A stretch of DNA of 64,000 nt, from positions 1,426,001-1,490,000 of the forward strand of contig NZ_LPVZ01000020.1 of NCBI RefSeq assembly GCF_001613795.1, in the 5' to 3' direction. This document shows, one piece after another, positions 18,839-26,594 of the stretch. The translations under genes and the position numbers were made by a program. The notes beneath the pieces are model-generated. The model was not told where the DNA came from. It was given only the letters and a program-made list of their open reading frames with translations, and did no database searches. Origin of the DNA: Thalassospira sp. MCCC 1A01148. GTDB lineage: Bacteria > Pseudomonadota > Alphaproteobacteria > Rhodospirillales > Thalassospiraceae. How positions within the stretch are numbered: position 1 is the first letter of the stretch; each line of letters opens with the position of its first letter.

Positions 18839-19591
18839 ATGAACAGCGATCATCTGCGCATTGATGTTCTGGGTGTCGGCGAGGCATTCGACCCGAACTT
18901 TGAAAATTCGTCGGTTGTGGTGTCTGCGGGCGATTTTCGCTTGTTGATCGATTGCGGTGCCACGGTTGCCGGGCAACTGATGGGGAAATTCCCCGATCCG
19001 GATGCGATTGATGCGATCTATTTTACGCATATGCATCCTGATCATGTTTTTGGTCTGGTACCGATCATGTTGAACTGGCGTGATGACGGGCGATCCAAAC
19101 CATTGCGTATTCTGTGCAGCCCGCAATTGCGCACTCATCTTGAAAAACTGATGGAGCTCGGCTTTACCGGGCTTGGGTCAGCCTGGCCGTTTACCATCAT
19201 CTGGCATTCAATTGCCGACACCGACATGATCGGGCCGTTTGAATGTCGCTTTGCCCGGTCAGACCACAGCGTTCAGAACCATTCGATTTTGCTGCGCTAT
19301 GCCGACAAGGGATTTGCCTATTCCGGGGATGGCAATGTAACGGCCGATACCGCCGCCCTGTTTACGGGTGCAGATCTCGTGTTTCAGGAAACCTATCTGA
19401 TCAAGCATGATCCGCAACATGCAGCCCATTGTGATCTGGAAACGGTTTTGAAACTGGCATCGGACATGCCCGGCGCGCGATTCTGGCTTTATCACATCAA
19501 ACGCAATGTCCGCGCGGAAATGGCCCAGTTGCTGCGTGGAAACGAGCAGGTCCGCATCGCCGCACCCGGCGAAGTCATCGAAATCCGCTAG
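18839..19591 (+). CDS. Metallo-beta-lactamase-fold hydrolase (RNase Z / PhnP-like)
   Basis: 250 residues. The zinc motif is FTHMHPDHVFGL (HxHxDH), with further metal ligands plausible in RSDHSVQNHS, AYSGDGNVT and the late YHIKRN. The layout (VLGVGEAFDP start, SGD motif) is that of the RNase Z/PhnP branch, which includes phosphodiesterases as well as tRNA 3' processing enzymes; the exosite of true RNase Z is not evident. Substrate unknown. Confidence 0.83.
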   Translation: MNSDHLRIDVLGVGEAFDPNFENSSVVVSAGDFRLLIDCGATVAGQLMGKFPDPDAIDAIYFTHMHPDHVFGLVPIMLNWRDDGRSKPLRILCSPQLRTHLEKLMELGFTGLGSAWPFTIIWHSIADTDMIGPFECRFARSDHSVQNHSILLRYADKGFAYSGDGNVTADTAALFTGADLVFQETYLIKHDPQHAAHCDLETVLKLASDMPGARFWLYHIKRNVRAEMAQLLRGNEQVRIAAPGEVIEIR

Positions 19592-19613
19592 GCCATATCG
19601 GAGAGCACCTTAT

Positions 19614-20450
19614 TTATTCGGGCATGCTTTCTTTCAGGCAATAAAGCACCTCATAGGGTGCTGTCAGTTGTGGCAGGTGGCCGTATGAATCGATGATGTG
19701 TAACGTGCTGTTGGCAAGTTTAGCATTCAGGTAATGACCAACTTCCAGCGGTACGGCGGGATCCCGGGCGGGTTGAATGATTGTGGTTGGGATAGTAATT
19801 TTTGGCAGGATATCGCGGAAGTCAGACTGAAAAATGAACCGTGCTATCTTAAGTGCGGTTTGGGTTGGCATGGCCAGAAGGCCGGACGCAAATTCACGAA
19901 CGAACAGGGGAAATTCGTCGCCGACAATCACCGGGGCGAACCCGTTTGCCCAATCTTCGTAACCTGCTTCCATTGCGCCAAAAAGACCATCGAGATCATC
20001 TTGGGAGAAACCGCCGTGATAGTCACCTTCATTGAGATAGCGCGGTGAAGGCGCAATCATGGAAATATGATCAAATATCTCGGGGCGTTTGGAGGCCGCG
20101 ATCAAGGCAACCATACCGCTCACGGAATGTGTCAGTATTTTTGTAGATGAAATGCCTTGTTCATCAAGGATCGCTATCAGATCGTCGGCAAAAGCGGTAA
20201 TGGATGTATGTCTTCCGTCTTCGAATGTTGCCCTGCTGTTCGGGCCTGCCCCTGCGAGGTCATACACCCCGATATCGTAATGTTTGAGAAGGTCTGGCAA
20301 CAACAGTCGCCAACTACGATGATCGGTCCCGAACCCGTGCGACAGCACCATCAAAGGGGCATCCGCGTGCCCGCGAGCATTGCGAATCAGGCGCCAGTTA
20401 TGCAGCTCTGACAGTGTTTTCGATGCTTTCTCGTTCGACGTGTCGGTCAA
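19614..20450 (-). CDS. RsbQ/KAI2/D14-like alpha/beta hydrolase
   Basis: About 278 residues. Catalytic triad: Ser in ILTHSVSGMVALI, Asp in QPARDPAVP, His in SYGHLPQL. The lid region SPRYLNEGDYHGGF and FAPVIVGDE, and the later ARFIFQSDFRDIL, closely follow the RsbQ/KAI2/D14 family: stress-signalling hydrolases in bacteria and karrikin or strigolactone receptors in plants. The start is probably a TTG at 20450, nine to ten bases after GGAGG; a TTG three codons earlier would sit on top of that site. In Bacillus the partner RsbP (PAS-phosphatase) lies next door; here no such gene is adjacent. Confidence 0.85.
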   Translation of the reverse strand: MTDTSNEKASKTLSELHNWRLIRNARGHADAPLMVLSHGFGTDHRSWRLLLPDLLKHYDIGVYDLAGAGPNSRATFEDGRHTSITAFADDLIAILDEQGISSTKILTHSVSGMVALIAASKRPEIFDHISMIAPSPRYLNEGDYHGGFSQDDLDGLFGAMEAGYEDWANGFAPVIVGDEFPLFVREFASGLLAMPTQTALKIARFIFQSDFRDILPKITIPTTIIQPARDPAVPLEVGHYLNAKLANSTLHIIDSYGHLPQLTAPYEVLYCLKESMPE

Positions 20451-20473
20451 CTTGGTCAAACCTCCGAATGAAC

Positions 20474-20503
20474 TGAAAAAAGTACCCGGCGGGGCGGGTA
20501 CTT
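20474..20503 (-). terminator. Terminator of the hsp20-DUF1150 unit
   Basis: Read on the minus strand: stem AAGTACCCG / CGGGTACTT, 6-nt loop, then a run of T, just after the DUF1150 gene. Confidence 0.88.
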
Positions 20504-20530
20504 CAAAAGCATCTTAACGTTGTAGACGAC

Positions 20531-20797
20531 CTAGTGAACCGCGCGCGGTTCCATATCATGCTGGCGGATGGCAGCATCCGCGACGGCATGGTTTTCGAAT
20601 GACGCGATGTGGGTCCCGTCGGCGGTAAACACGCCATAAACCATTTCATCACTGTCTTCTTCGGTATTGGGGACCTGACGCACATAGGCAAAGTCATGAA
20701 TACCCAACAGCGCGAAATCACCATTTGACAAAAGGCCGGTGTCTTGGCCGATGCGCTGGTCGCTTTTGCTATCGTGGTTGGCTGTTCGATTTGTCAT
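20531..20797 (-). CDS. DUF1150 family small protein
   Basis: 88 residues, acidic, with the central DFALLGIHDFAYVRQV and GVFTADGTHIASF segments typical of DUF1150. In alphaproteobacteria this family usually follows a small heat shock protein gene, as here, 16 bp downstream of hsp20. Its function is not known; co-expression in heat shock is inferred from the shared transcript. AAGGAGTGG precedes the ATG. Confidence 0.87.
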   Translation of the reverse strand: MTNRTANHDSKSDQRIGQDTGLLSNGDFALLGIHDFAYVRQVPNTEEDSDEMVYGVFTADGTHIASFENHAVADAAIRQHDMEPRAVH

Positions 20798-20813
20798 TTA
20801 AACCACTCCTTGG

Positions 20814-21311
20814 TTAGGCTTTGCCGTTTTTGGTATCGGCATTGCTGTCCTCTTCCTCGACTGTCATGTCGATGGTTTTGGAAGGCACAGCTTTTTTCTT
20901 GTTCGAGCCAATCGCGATTTCACGCACGACCGGTTCCGGCATGGGTCGGTTAAGGTCAACATGCAACAGACCGTTATCCAGATGCGCCCCAACAACTTCG
21001 ATGCCTTCTGCAAGAACGAAGGACCGCTGGAACTGGCGTGACGCAATGCCACGATGGATATAGACCCGTTCACTGTCATCATCGGTGTGTTTGCCCCGGA
21101 TGATCAGCTGGTTGTCCTCGGTGGTTACCGACAGGTCGTCTTCGGCAAATCCGGCAACTGCGACGGTAATGCGCAGTTTGTTCTCACCGATCTGCTCGAT
21201 GTTATAGGGTGGATAGCCCTCGGCTTTGGTTTTTGATACCTGATCAAGAACGCGTTCGATCTGGTCAAAGCCCAAAAGCAATGGGCTGTTAAACATTGAT
21301 ATTCGCGACAT
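20814..21311 (-). CDS. Small heat shock protein Hsp20/IbpA family
   Basis: 165 residues. ATP-independent holdase that binds unfolding proteins. The N-terminus MSRISMFNSPLLLGFDQIERVL and the alpha-crystallin core (YPPYNIEQIGENKLRI, VAVAGF, IRGKHTDDD, HRGIASRQFQRSF, LHVDLNRPMPE) match the alphaproteobacterial IbpA class; the C-terminal IxI-type contact is weak (REIAIG). The start at 21311 has a full GGAGGAGGT; an in-frame ATG at 21401 lies in the leader and is rejected. First gene of a two-gene unit under heat-shock-type control. Confidence 0.94.
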   Translation of the reverse strand: MSRISMFNSPLLLGFDQIERVLDQVSKTKAEGYPPYNIEQIGENKLRITVAVAGFAEDDLSVTTEDNQLIIRGKHTDDDSERVYIHRGIASRQFQRSFVLAEGIEVVGAHLDNGLLHVDLNRPMPEPVVREIAIGSNKKKAVPSKTIDMTVEEEDSNADTKNGKA

Positions 21312-21438
21312 TGCAGCACCTCCTCCGTCAGAGCGAGTGTGGTTATGTTCGGATCCCGCGCAATTTGCGTTTTGGGCACCCGTTTGTTCGACCCGAAGCA
21401 TTCGGCATCGAACGTTTCATCTAGGGTTCAGACCCTGA
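21312..21438 (-). promoter_or_regulatory. ROSE-type RNA thermometer in the hsp20 leader
   Basis: The leader forms successive hairpins. First AGGGT-CTGA-ACCCT. Second a long arm GTTCGA...TCGAAC enclosing CCGAA-TGC-TTCGG. Third, next to the start codon, CACACUCGCUCU pairs with GGAGGAGGUG (two single-nt bulges, 3-nt loop), burying the Shine-Dalgarno. The UCGCU facing the Shine-Dalgarno fits the U(U/C)GCU signature of ROSE elements, in which the bulged G makes the helix melt near heat-shock temperature. Pairing was worked out by eye. Confidence 0.82.
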
Positions 21439-21444
21439 CTAAAT

Positions 21445-21472
21445 AAATGTGGTTTTCCCATCAATAGTCAAG
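21445..21472 (-). promoter_or_regulatory. RpoH (sigma-32)-like heat-shock promoter
   Basis: CTTGAC and CCACATTT separated by 14 bp on the minus strand, about 130-160 bp before the hsp20 start. This resembles the RpoH pattern (CTTGAA / CCCATNT-like) and places the transcript start right before the ROSE leader. Confidence 0.6.
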
Positions 21473-21503
21473 CCTTGCCTGCATTGCGCAGACCGGATGT
21501 GAC

Positions 21504-23174
21504 CTATTTGCCTGCCTGTGTGAGATCGGGCATGGCTTCAAGCGCATAATAGGCCACCGACTGGTCCTTGCCGCGAAGCGCAACTTCATGTTTCACCGCA
21601 TTTTCCGGCAAGGGAATCGGCCCGTGATCAAACAGCGTTTTGGAAATAACCAATGGCACCCCGTGCCCCTTGGTCTCGGCTTCCAGACGCGCGGTGGTGT
21701 TGATTGTGTCGCCGATTGCACTGATATTCTCGCGGCCGGGCGGGCCCATTTCCCCGACGATGGCCTTGCCCATATGGATGCCAATCCCGATGCGCAAAGG
21801 ATGGGGAAGTTCGGATTTCAGATGCAGGTTCAATCCTTCAATCCGGCGCAGCATCTCAGCCGCCCCTTCAAAGGCCTGCAAGATGGTGCGTTCTGTATCT
21901 TCGCTTTCATGTCCGTAAAGCGCCATCAGGCCATCACCGGTAAACTGCGCATAATAGCCACCCGTGCCCCGCAGTGCCTCGGTCATCTCGGCAAAGAACT
22001 GATTAAGGATGAAAAGCACGTCATAAGGCATCTTGCTTTCACCGAGCTTGGTCGAATCGCGCAAGTCGATAAAGATGCAAACAACCTGTCTTTCACTGCC
22101 CGAAAGCCCGCCGGGACGCCGTCCATCGCGCGCGGTGGCGTTGGGCGGCAAAAGCGGTGCAACCGCCAGGTCGTTCTGTGGTCGGATCTGACAGGCAAGG
22201 CGCATGCCCTTGGGGGCCTGAATGCTTTTGAGTGCTGCTGCCTCGATCTGGCCGGGTTCCGCCAGTTGATCCGTGCCCGATCCGCAATGAATACGACATG
22301 TGGTGCAGCGCCCATGTCCACCGCAAACCGATGCCATCGGGACACCCGCGTCGCGCAGTGCTTCCAGTGCTGTGGCACCGGGGGGGACGCGGACGAACCG
22401 GCCATTGGGCAGGCTTAGCATCGGCCCACGCCTGACGCGATCAATGGTCTGGCGGATCTGACGGACCCCAAAGGGTGCAAGGGCAAGCGCGATGCTTATG
22501 ATCGAGAACGGCAGAATGGCATTTTCATAAAAGTTGATGGCTGCCTGGTTAACATTGGCGGCATCAAGCACGCCAAATACATATTTGCGTCCGCCTTCCT
22601 CCGCACGGCGGATTACCTCGGCCGCGGCTGCCCCATAACCGGCAAGTGCCAGTGTCGGGATCAGGATTGAAAGCGTGCCAAGCGTGTTGCGCCATTTCGG
22701 ATAGAACGGTTTGACCCGAAGCCAGAAATGAATACCGATACAGCCATGTGCCCAGACGACAATCACCGTGATCGCCTGCAAGATGCCCTGAAACGGAATG
22801 AAGACCGCCAGATCAAGCAGAACGCGCTCGAACGGTGATGCGACGTCAAAGCCCAGATCAATGATCCGGGTGGCGATGATGTGACGAAACAGCAGGAATG
22901 GAATGCACAGGCCTAAGATCATCTGGGCCCACTCAGATTTGCGCAGGCGCAAAGTACGGCGGCTGGTCAACCGCGCCGTTGCCAGCAAAAAATGCGTGAC
23001 AAGAGCGGCCAGCAAAAGGATCTCAAGCGGCGGGAACTGCCAGATCTCGGTGGTGTATTCCCCGACAGTCTCCATCAGTTCCGGTGAAACGATGCCTGCG
23101 GCATGGTTCAACAGATGGGTCAGCACATAGGCAAACATGGTCAGGCCGGAATACAGCCGCAAATTCTGAATCAT
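21504..23174 (-). CDS. cyaC: Membrane adenylate cyclase with diheme-type anchor and 2Fe-2S domain (CyaC-like)
   Basis: 556 residues in three parts. (1) About 1-240: six membrane helices with conserved histidines (YVLTHLLNHAAG, VTHFLLA, FRHIIATR, WAHGCIGIHFW), like the diheme-b anchor of succinate:quinone oxidoreductases. (2) About 245-335: a ferredoxin-type 2Fe-2S domain with SVCGGHGRCTTCRI and a later Cys in RLACQI. (3) About 355-540: class III cyclase with both metal Asp residues (FIDLRDST, FTGDGLMAL) and NISAIGDTINTTARL. This matches Sinorhizobium CyaC, reported to make cAMP in response to quinone redox state. It is single-gene, behind the hsp20 unit. Confidence 0.88.
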   Translation of the reverse strand: MIQNLRLYSGLTMFAYVLTHLLNHAAGIVSPELMETVGEYTTEIWQFPPLEILLLAALVTHFLLATARLTSRRTLRLRKSEWAQMILGLCIPFLLFRHIIATRIIDLGFDVASPFERVLLDLAVFIPFQGILQAITVIVVWAHGCIGIHFWLRVKPFYPKWRNTLGTLSILIPTLALAGYGAAAAEVIRRAEEGGRKYVFGVLDAANVNQAAINFYENAILPFSIISIALALAPFGVRQIRQTIDRVRRGPMLSLPNGRFVRVPPGATALEALRDAGVPMASVCGGHGRCTTCRIHCGSGTDQLAEPGQIEAAALKSIQAPKGMRLACQIRPQNDLAVAPLLPPNATARDGRRPGGLSGSERQVVCIFIDLRDSTKLGESKMPYDVLFILNQFFAEMTEALRGTGGYYAQFTGDGLMALYGHESEDTERTILQAFEGAAEMLRRIEGLNLHLKSELPHPLRIGIGIHMGKAIVGEMGPPGRENISAIGDTINTTARLEAETKGHGVPLVISKTLFDHGPIPLPENAVKHEVALRGKDQSVAYYALEAMPDLTQAGK

Positions 23175-23343
23175 CGCTTCATGTGCCCGTTTTTCACTTG
23201 CTCATCTCTCACGCGGTCCAACCTCACGCAGTCCAAACAGGCGTCGACATTCTGTGGTCGATCATGTCCTTTTGGCGCCGTCCTGTTGTGGCAGGATCAT
23301 GCAATACTTTTGGTTGATAAAGTGTTTTGCCTCTTCAGGCACG

Positions 23344-23374
23344 AAAAAAGCCATCAGGACATCTGATGGCTTTC
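23344..23374 (-). terminator. Terminator after the glutamine amidotransferase gene
   Basis: Minus strand: stem GCCATCAG / CTGATGGC, 5-nt loop, then TTTTTT. Confidence 0.85.
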
Positions 23375-23412
23375 GTTGATTTGGCGTGGTTCGTAACCGG
23401 TATGATCTTGGC

Positions 23413-24138
23413 CTAGGCTGCAGATCGAATGCGCTTCTGGGTCATGAACTTGACCATAGAGCGCGCAAAATCCGTGCTTGTGATCGGGGTTTCAAGCGAT
23501 TTCATTGCCGCCTCATGCACGTCGTCAGGGATCAGGTCATAACGTGCTTGCAAAAGGGCTGTTTCATAAGGCTTCATGAATTCCGGGTGGGGCTGGATCG
23601 AGGCGGCGTTATCGCCATATTGCAAACCGGCAAAGGGACAGAAATCCGAGCTTGCCCAAACAGTCGCATCCTTCGGGGGCTCTACCACCTGATCCTGATG
23701 GAAGGCATTGATACGGATGGTGGCCGGGCTATCAGAAAGCCAGTCGCTGTTGCTGGCGTCCACTGCATATTCATGTGCACCAACGCCCCAGCCTTTGTCA
23801 GATTTAACGACCTTGCCGCCAAGTGCCGTTGCCAAGATCTGATGACCAAAACAGATGCCAAAGACCGGCTGACCAGCGCCAACCGCCTCACGCAGGAACT
23901 CCTGCAGGCGGATCATCCATGGTGCGTTTTCATAGACCCCATGTTTGGAGCCCATGATTACCCAGCCATCCGCATCGCTGATTGAGGCAGGGAAAACATT
24001 CTCCAGCACAGTCCAGGTCTCGAACTCCAAGCTAGGGTCAACGTCGCCAAGCAGCTTTTCGAGCATGCCGGGGTAGGAAGCAAAATCGTCGCGAAGTTCT
24101 TCCGGGGCGAATCCGGTCTCAAGAATGCCGATCTTCAT
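23413..24138 (-). CDS. Class I glutamine amidotransferase-like protein
   Basis: 241 residues, a stand-alone amidotransferase domain. Nucleophile Cys in PVFGICFGHQILATALGG, His and Glu of the triad plausibly in QPHPEFMK. The DGWVIMGSKHGVYENAPWM segment is typical of GuaA-like solitary domains whose acceptor is unknown (gamma-glutamyl hydrolase or transferase activities occur in relatives). The ATG at 24138 begins directly at MKIGILETG. No partner synthetase is nearby. Confidence 0.85.
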   Translation of the reverse strand: MKIGILETGFAPEELRDDFASYPGMLEKLLGDVDPSLEFETWTVLENVFPASISDADGWVIMGSKHGVYENAPWMIRLQEFLREAVGAGQPVFGICFGHQILATALGGKVVKSDKGWGVGAHEYAVDASNSDWLSDSPATIRINAFHQDQVVEPPKDATVWASSDFCPFAGLQYGDNAASIQPHPEFMKPYETALLQARYDLIPDDVHEAAMKSLETPITSTDFARSMVKFMTQKRIRSAA

Positions 24139-24336
24139 GCAAAAACCTCTGTGGTCGTCAATGTGGCGCTGTTGCTGAGTTATGGGATTCTAACGCCAAA
24201 GACAAGCCCGGTGCTGCGAGATTTTATGCAAAATATGACGGGAAATGCGAAACCGCCCGGCGGGATGCACGGGCGGTTGCACAACCTGCGACCATTTGGC
24301 CGGGGGGCAGGTTGGCCGCAGGTGATTTTTTCAGGC

Positions 24337-24762
24337 TTATTTGTTCAGGCCAAGAACACGGGCACTGCCCATGCCAACAATCATCGCGACCACAAAAATG
24401 ATTGTGTCCGTATGTCCGAATGCCAGTGCACTCAATGCCGGGCCCGGGCAGTAACCCACCAGACCCCAGCCGATGCCAAACAAAACGCCACCGCCAATCA
24501 GCTTTGTGGTAATGGCGCGATTGGTCGGCAGGTTCATCTCGCCGCCACAAACGGCCTCAGTCCGGTTTTTCGCAAACTGGAAGATCGGAATGGCAACCGC
24601 CAGACCACCGCCCATCACAAAGGCAAGGCTCGGGTCCCATCCACCATCGGCAATCGCCCAAATATCAAGGAAACCCAGCACCTTCTGCGGGTCGATCATG
24701 CCCGAAATATAAAGGCCAAAGCCAAAAATGGTGCCACAAATCAGGGAAACAATCGTACGCAT
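24337..24762 (-). CDS. YeeE/YedE-family transporter, C-terminal half-protein
   Basis: 141 residues with four hydrophobic helices. Signatures: TIFGFGLYISGMIDPQKVLGFLD and GWGLVGYCPGPALSAL, where the Cys-Pro-Gly loop is the conserved sulfur-substrate site of the family (thiosulfate or persulfide transport in relatives). It overlaps the upstream partner by TGATG, so the two halves are made together. The single-chain family members carry both halves in one protein. Confidence 0.87.
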   Translation of the reverse strand: MRTIVSLICGTIFGFGLYISGMIDPQKVLGFLDIWAIADGGWDPSLAFVMGGGLAVAIPIFQFAKNRTEAVCGGEMNLPTNRAITTKLIGGGVLFGIGWGLVGYCPGPALSALAFGHTDTIIFVVAMIVGMGSARVLGLNK

Positions 24763-25208
24763 CACATGCCCCCCATCAGATGTCGGGTCACCAGAACCGT
24801 GACAAATCCAGCGATCATGAAGGACAGGGTTGCGACCAGCGATCGCAGCGAAAAGCGCGAAAGCCCGCAAATACCGTGACCACTGGTGCAGCCGCTGCCG
24901 ATCGTGGTGCCCAGTCCAACAAGAAGACCGGCAACAACAATCACCGGCAGCGAACTGGTCACCACACTCTGGGCTTCAATCTCGGTCGCGTTCATCAAAA
25001 TGAACGGACCGGCAATCAGGCCAATTACAAAGGCAAGACGTTCAAAAACAGCTGCACCTGCTTTGGTCGGTGTTAACAGACCGCCAAGGATGCCACTGAT
25101 TCCGGCAATCCGACCATTAAGCAAAAGATAAAGGCCGGACGCCAATCCAATAAGTCCACCGCCAATCAGGGCGGAAATCGGCGTGAAGTTTTCCATCGTT
25201 TCATCCAT
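24762..25208 (-). CDS. YeeE/YedE-family transporter, N-terminal half-protein
   Basis: 148 residues with about four hydrophobic helices. The half-signature is GLGTTIGSGCTSGHGICGLSRFSLRS, containing the conserved Cys. Together with the downstream partner it would form a membrane channel for a small sulfur compound; PmpAB-type split pairs have the same order. The start is either 25208 or 25196 (the latter has GGATG a suitable distance upstream). A 12-bp palindrome 30 bp before the start is a candidate operator. Confidence 0.87.
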   Translation of the reverse strand: MDETMENFTPISALIGGGLIGLASGLYLLLNGRIAGISGILGGLLTPTKAGAAVFERLAFVIGLIAGPFILMNATEIEAQSVVTSSLPVIVVAGLLVGLGTTIGSGCTSGHGICGLSRFSLRSLVATLSFMIAGFVTVLVTRHLMGGM

Positions 25209-25520
25209 CGAAATCAGAATTTATATTAATGTATGATAATCAATTGATTTTATCAACGGTCATGAGAATAATTTTCTCAGCGACCCAGGGAAGCGTAGCC
25301 ATACAGCCATGATTTAGAACGACTAAAAGGCGAAATCTCCATCCGTTGGATGACCTCAAACCGATTATGGTGGGGTGCAAAAGCACGACCCAAATTAAGC
25401 ATCTGATTTTATTGTATTTTATCTATCTTGCCAAAGTTCCAAAATAGGAAGATACAGCACTATCTTTGGCAGTGGTTTCGGCTTGGTGGCCGACACCCTC
25501 TTTCGGACTTCTGAACATAG
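25209..25520. other. AT-rich divergent intergenic region with palindrome
   Basis: About 310 bp between the split YeeE/YedE genes and the divergent TPR-methyltransferase. It contains the perfect palindrome AATCAATTGATT (25238-25249) close to the transporter start; otherwise no ORF or hairpin that I can support. Confidence 0.5.
25238..25249. promoter_or_regulatory. Candidate operator palindrome
   Basis: AATCAATTGATT, a perfect 12-bp palindrome within an AT-rich stretch, flanked by GATAA and TTATC, 30 bp upstream of the transporter start. ArsR-type sulfide/persulfide repressors commonly bind such sites before YeeE/YedE genes, but no regulator gene is adjacent; the link is inference. Confidence 0.35.
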
Positions 25521-26495
25521 ATGAGCAAGGATCGTATGTCGGCCAGTCGGCGGCTTGATGTCGCGCTGGCGCTGGTATCGCAGGGCGACTACATCGCTGC
25601 GATTGATGTTGCGCGTGCTGCATTGGCAGCCGACAGCGAATGGGACGAAGCCCATTTCAGCTTGGGCGACATGTATGAACGTGCGGGTGAACACGAAAAC
25701 GCCATAGAGGCCTTTCGCCAGTATCTGATGCTTGATCCTGCGGATCGCATGGGTGCGGAAGTGCGCCTGACATTGCTGGGTGCCACTGCCCTGCGTGATC
25801 GATTGCCGCCGGATTACGTCCGCGCGTTGTTCGATGATTATGCGCCGCGCTTTGAAATCAGCCTGCGTGACCGTCTGGCCTATCGCGGACCGGAATTGTT
25901 GTTTGAGGCCATCCGTGCTCACTTGCCCAATATGCCGCGCCCGCTCGAAGCGCTTGATCTTGGCTGTGGTACCGGCCTCGTGGCGGAGGTCCTTGCAGGG
26001 TATGTCGATGCGATTGACGGCATTGATCTGTCGCCACGCATGATCAACCGTGCGCGCGCCAAGGGGCTTTATCGCACCTTGATCGCTGGTGACATCACCG
26101 ACATTCCGTCGGAAATTGGCGGGGATTACAGTCTGGTGATTGCTGCAGATGTTCTGAATTACCTTGGGGACCTTGCCCCGGCGCTCAGAGCTGCACATGC
26201 GCGGATGAAACCCGGTGGGTTGATTGTCTTCAGTCTCGAAGAAGGGGATGTCTTCCCGTTTGATCTTGGTCCCGGCCAGCGGTTCCGCCATCACGGGCGC
26301 GCCATCGGTGAATGGTTGACCGAATGCGGGTTTGATCTGGTCTCGGATGCGATGGGGGTCTTGCGACAGGAAAAGGGAAACCCGGTCGAAGGCCGCATTC
26401 TTGTCGCACGTGCCAGTGATGTCTTGGTGCATATGGCCGGTGATCTGATCATGCCGGTGGATCCTGATCAGGCAGCGGGCCAGACTCTGCATTAA
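25521..26495 (+). CDS. TPR-methyltransferase fusion protein
   Basis: 324 residues. The first ~90 are tetratricopeptide helices (DYIAAIDVARAALAADSEW, AHFSLGDMYERAGEHENAIEAFRQYLMLDP). A linker with RALFDDYAPRFEISL, typical of this fusion group, leads to a class I SAM domain (EALDLGCGTGLVAEVL, IDGIDLSPRMINRAR, RMKPGGLIVFSLEEGD). The same combined architecture is found in other proteobacteria; its methyl acceptor is unknown, and TPRs suggest a protein partner. Start ATG 25521; an ATG five codons later follows AAGGA at short spacing. A strong terminator follows. Confidence 0.85.
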   Translation: MSKDRMSASRRLDVALALVSQGDYIAAIDVARAALAADSEWDEAHFSLGDMYERAGEHENAIEAFRQYLMLDPADRMGAEVRLTLLGATALRDRLPPDYVRALFDDYAPRFEISLRDRLAYRGPELLFEAIRAHLPNMPRPLEALDLGCGTGLVAEVLAGYVDAIDGIDLSPRMINRARAKGLYRTLIAGDITDIPSEIGGDYSLVIAADVLNYLGDLAPALRAAHARMKPGGLIVFSLEEGDVFPFDLGPGQRFRHHGRAIGEWLTECGFDLVSDAMGVLRQEKGNPVEGRILVARASDVLVHMAGDLIMPVDPDQAAGQTLH

Positions 26496-26539
26496 CCGGA
26501 CTCTGCATTAAATTGCCGTTTAGACTGTCCATACACAAA

Positions 26540-26571
26540 ACACCCCGTCACCACTAGTGACGGGGTGTTGT
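26540..26571. terminator. Bidirectional terminator between convergent methyltransferase genes
   Basis: An 11-bp perfect stem CACCCCGTCAC / GTGACGGGGTG with loop CACTA; T-rich on both sides (TTGTTG on plus, TTTT on minus). Confidence 0.82.
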
Positions 26572-26594
26572 TGTATCTGATCCGGATGATGGCC

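Noticed and set aside
25419..26492. 357-residue open frame antisense to the TPR-methyltransferase
   Set aside because: Shadow of a clear gene with SAM and TPR motifs on the other strand.
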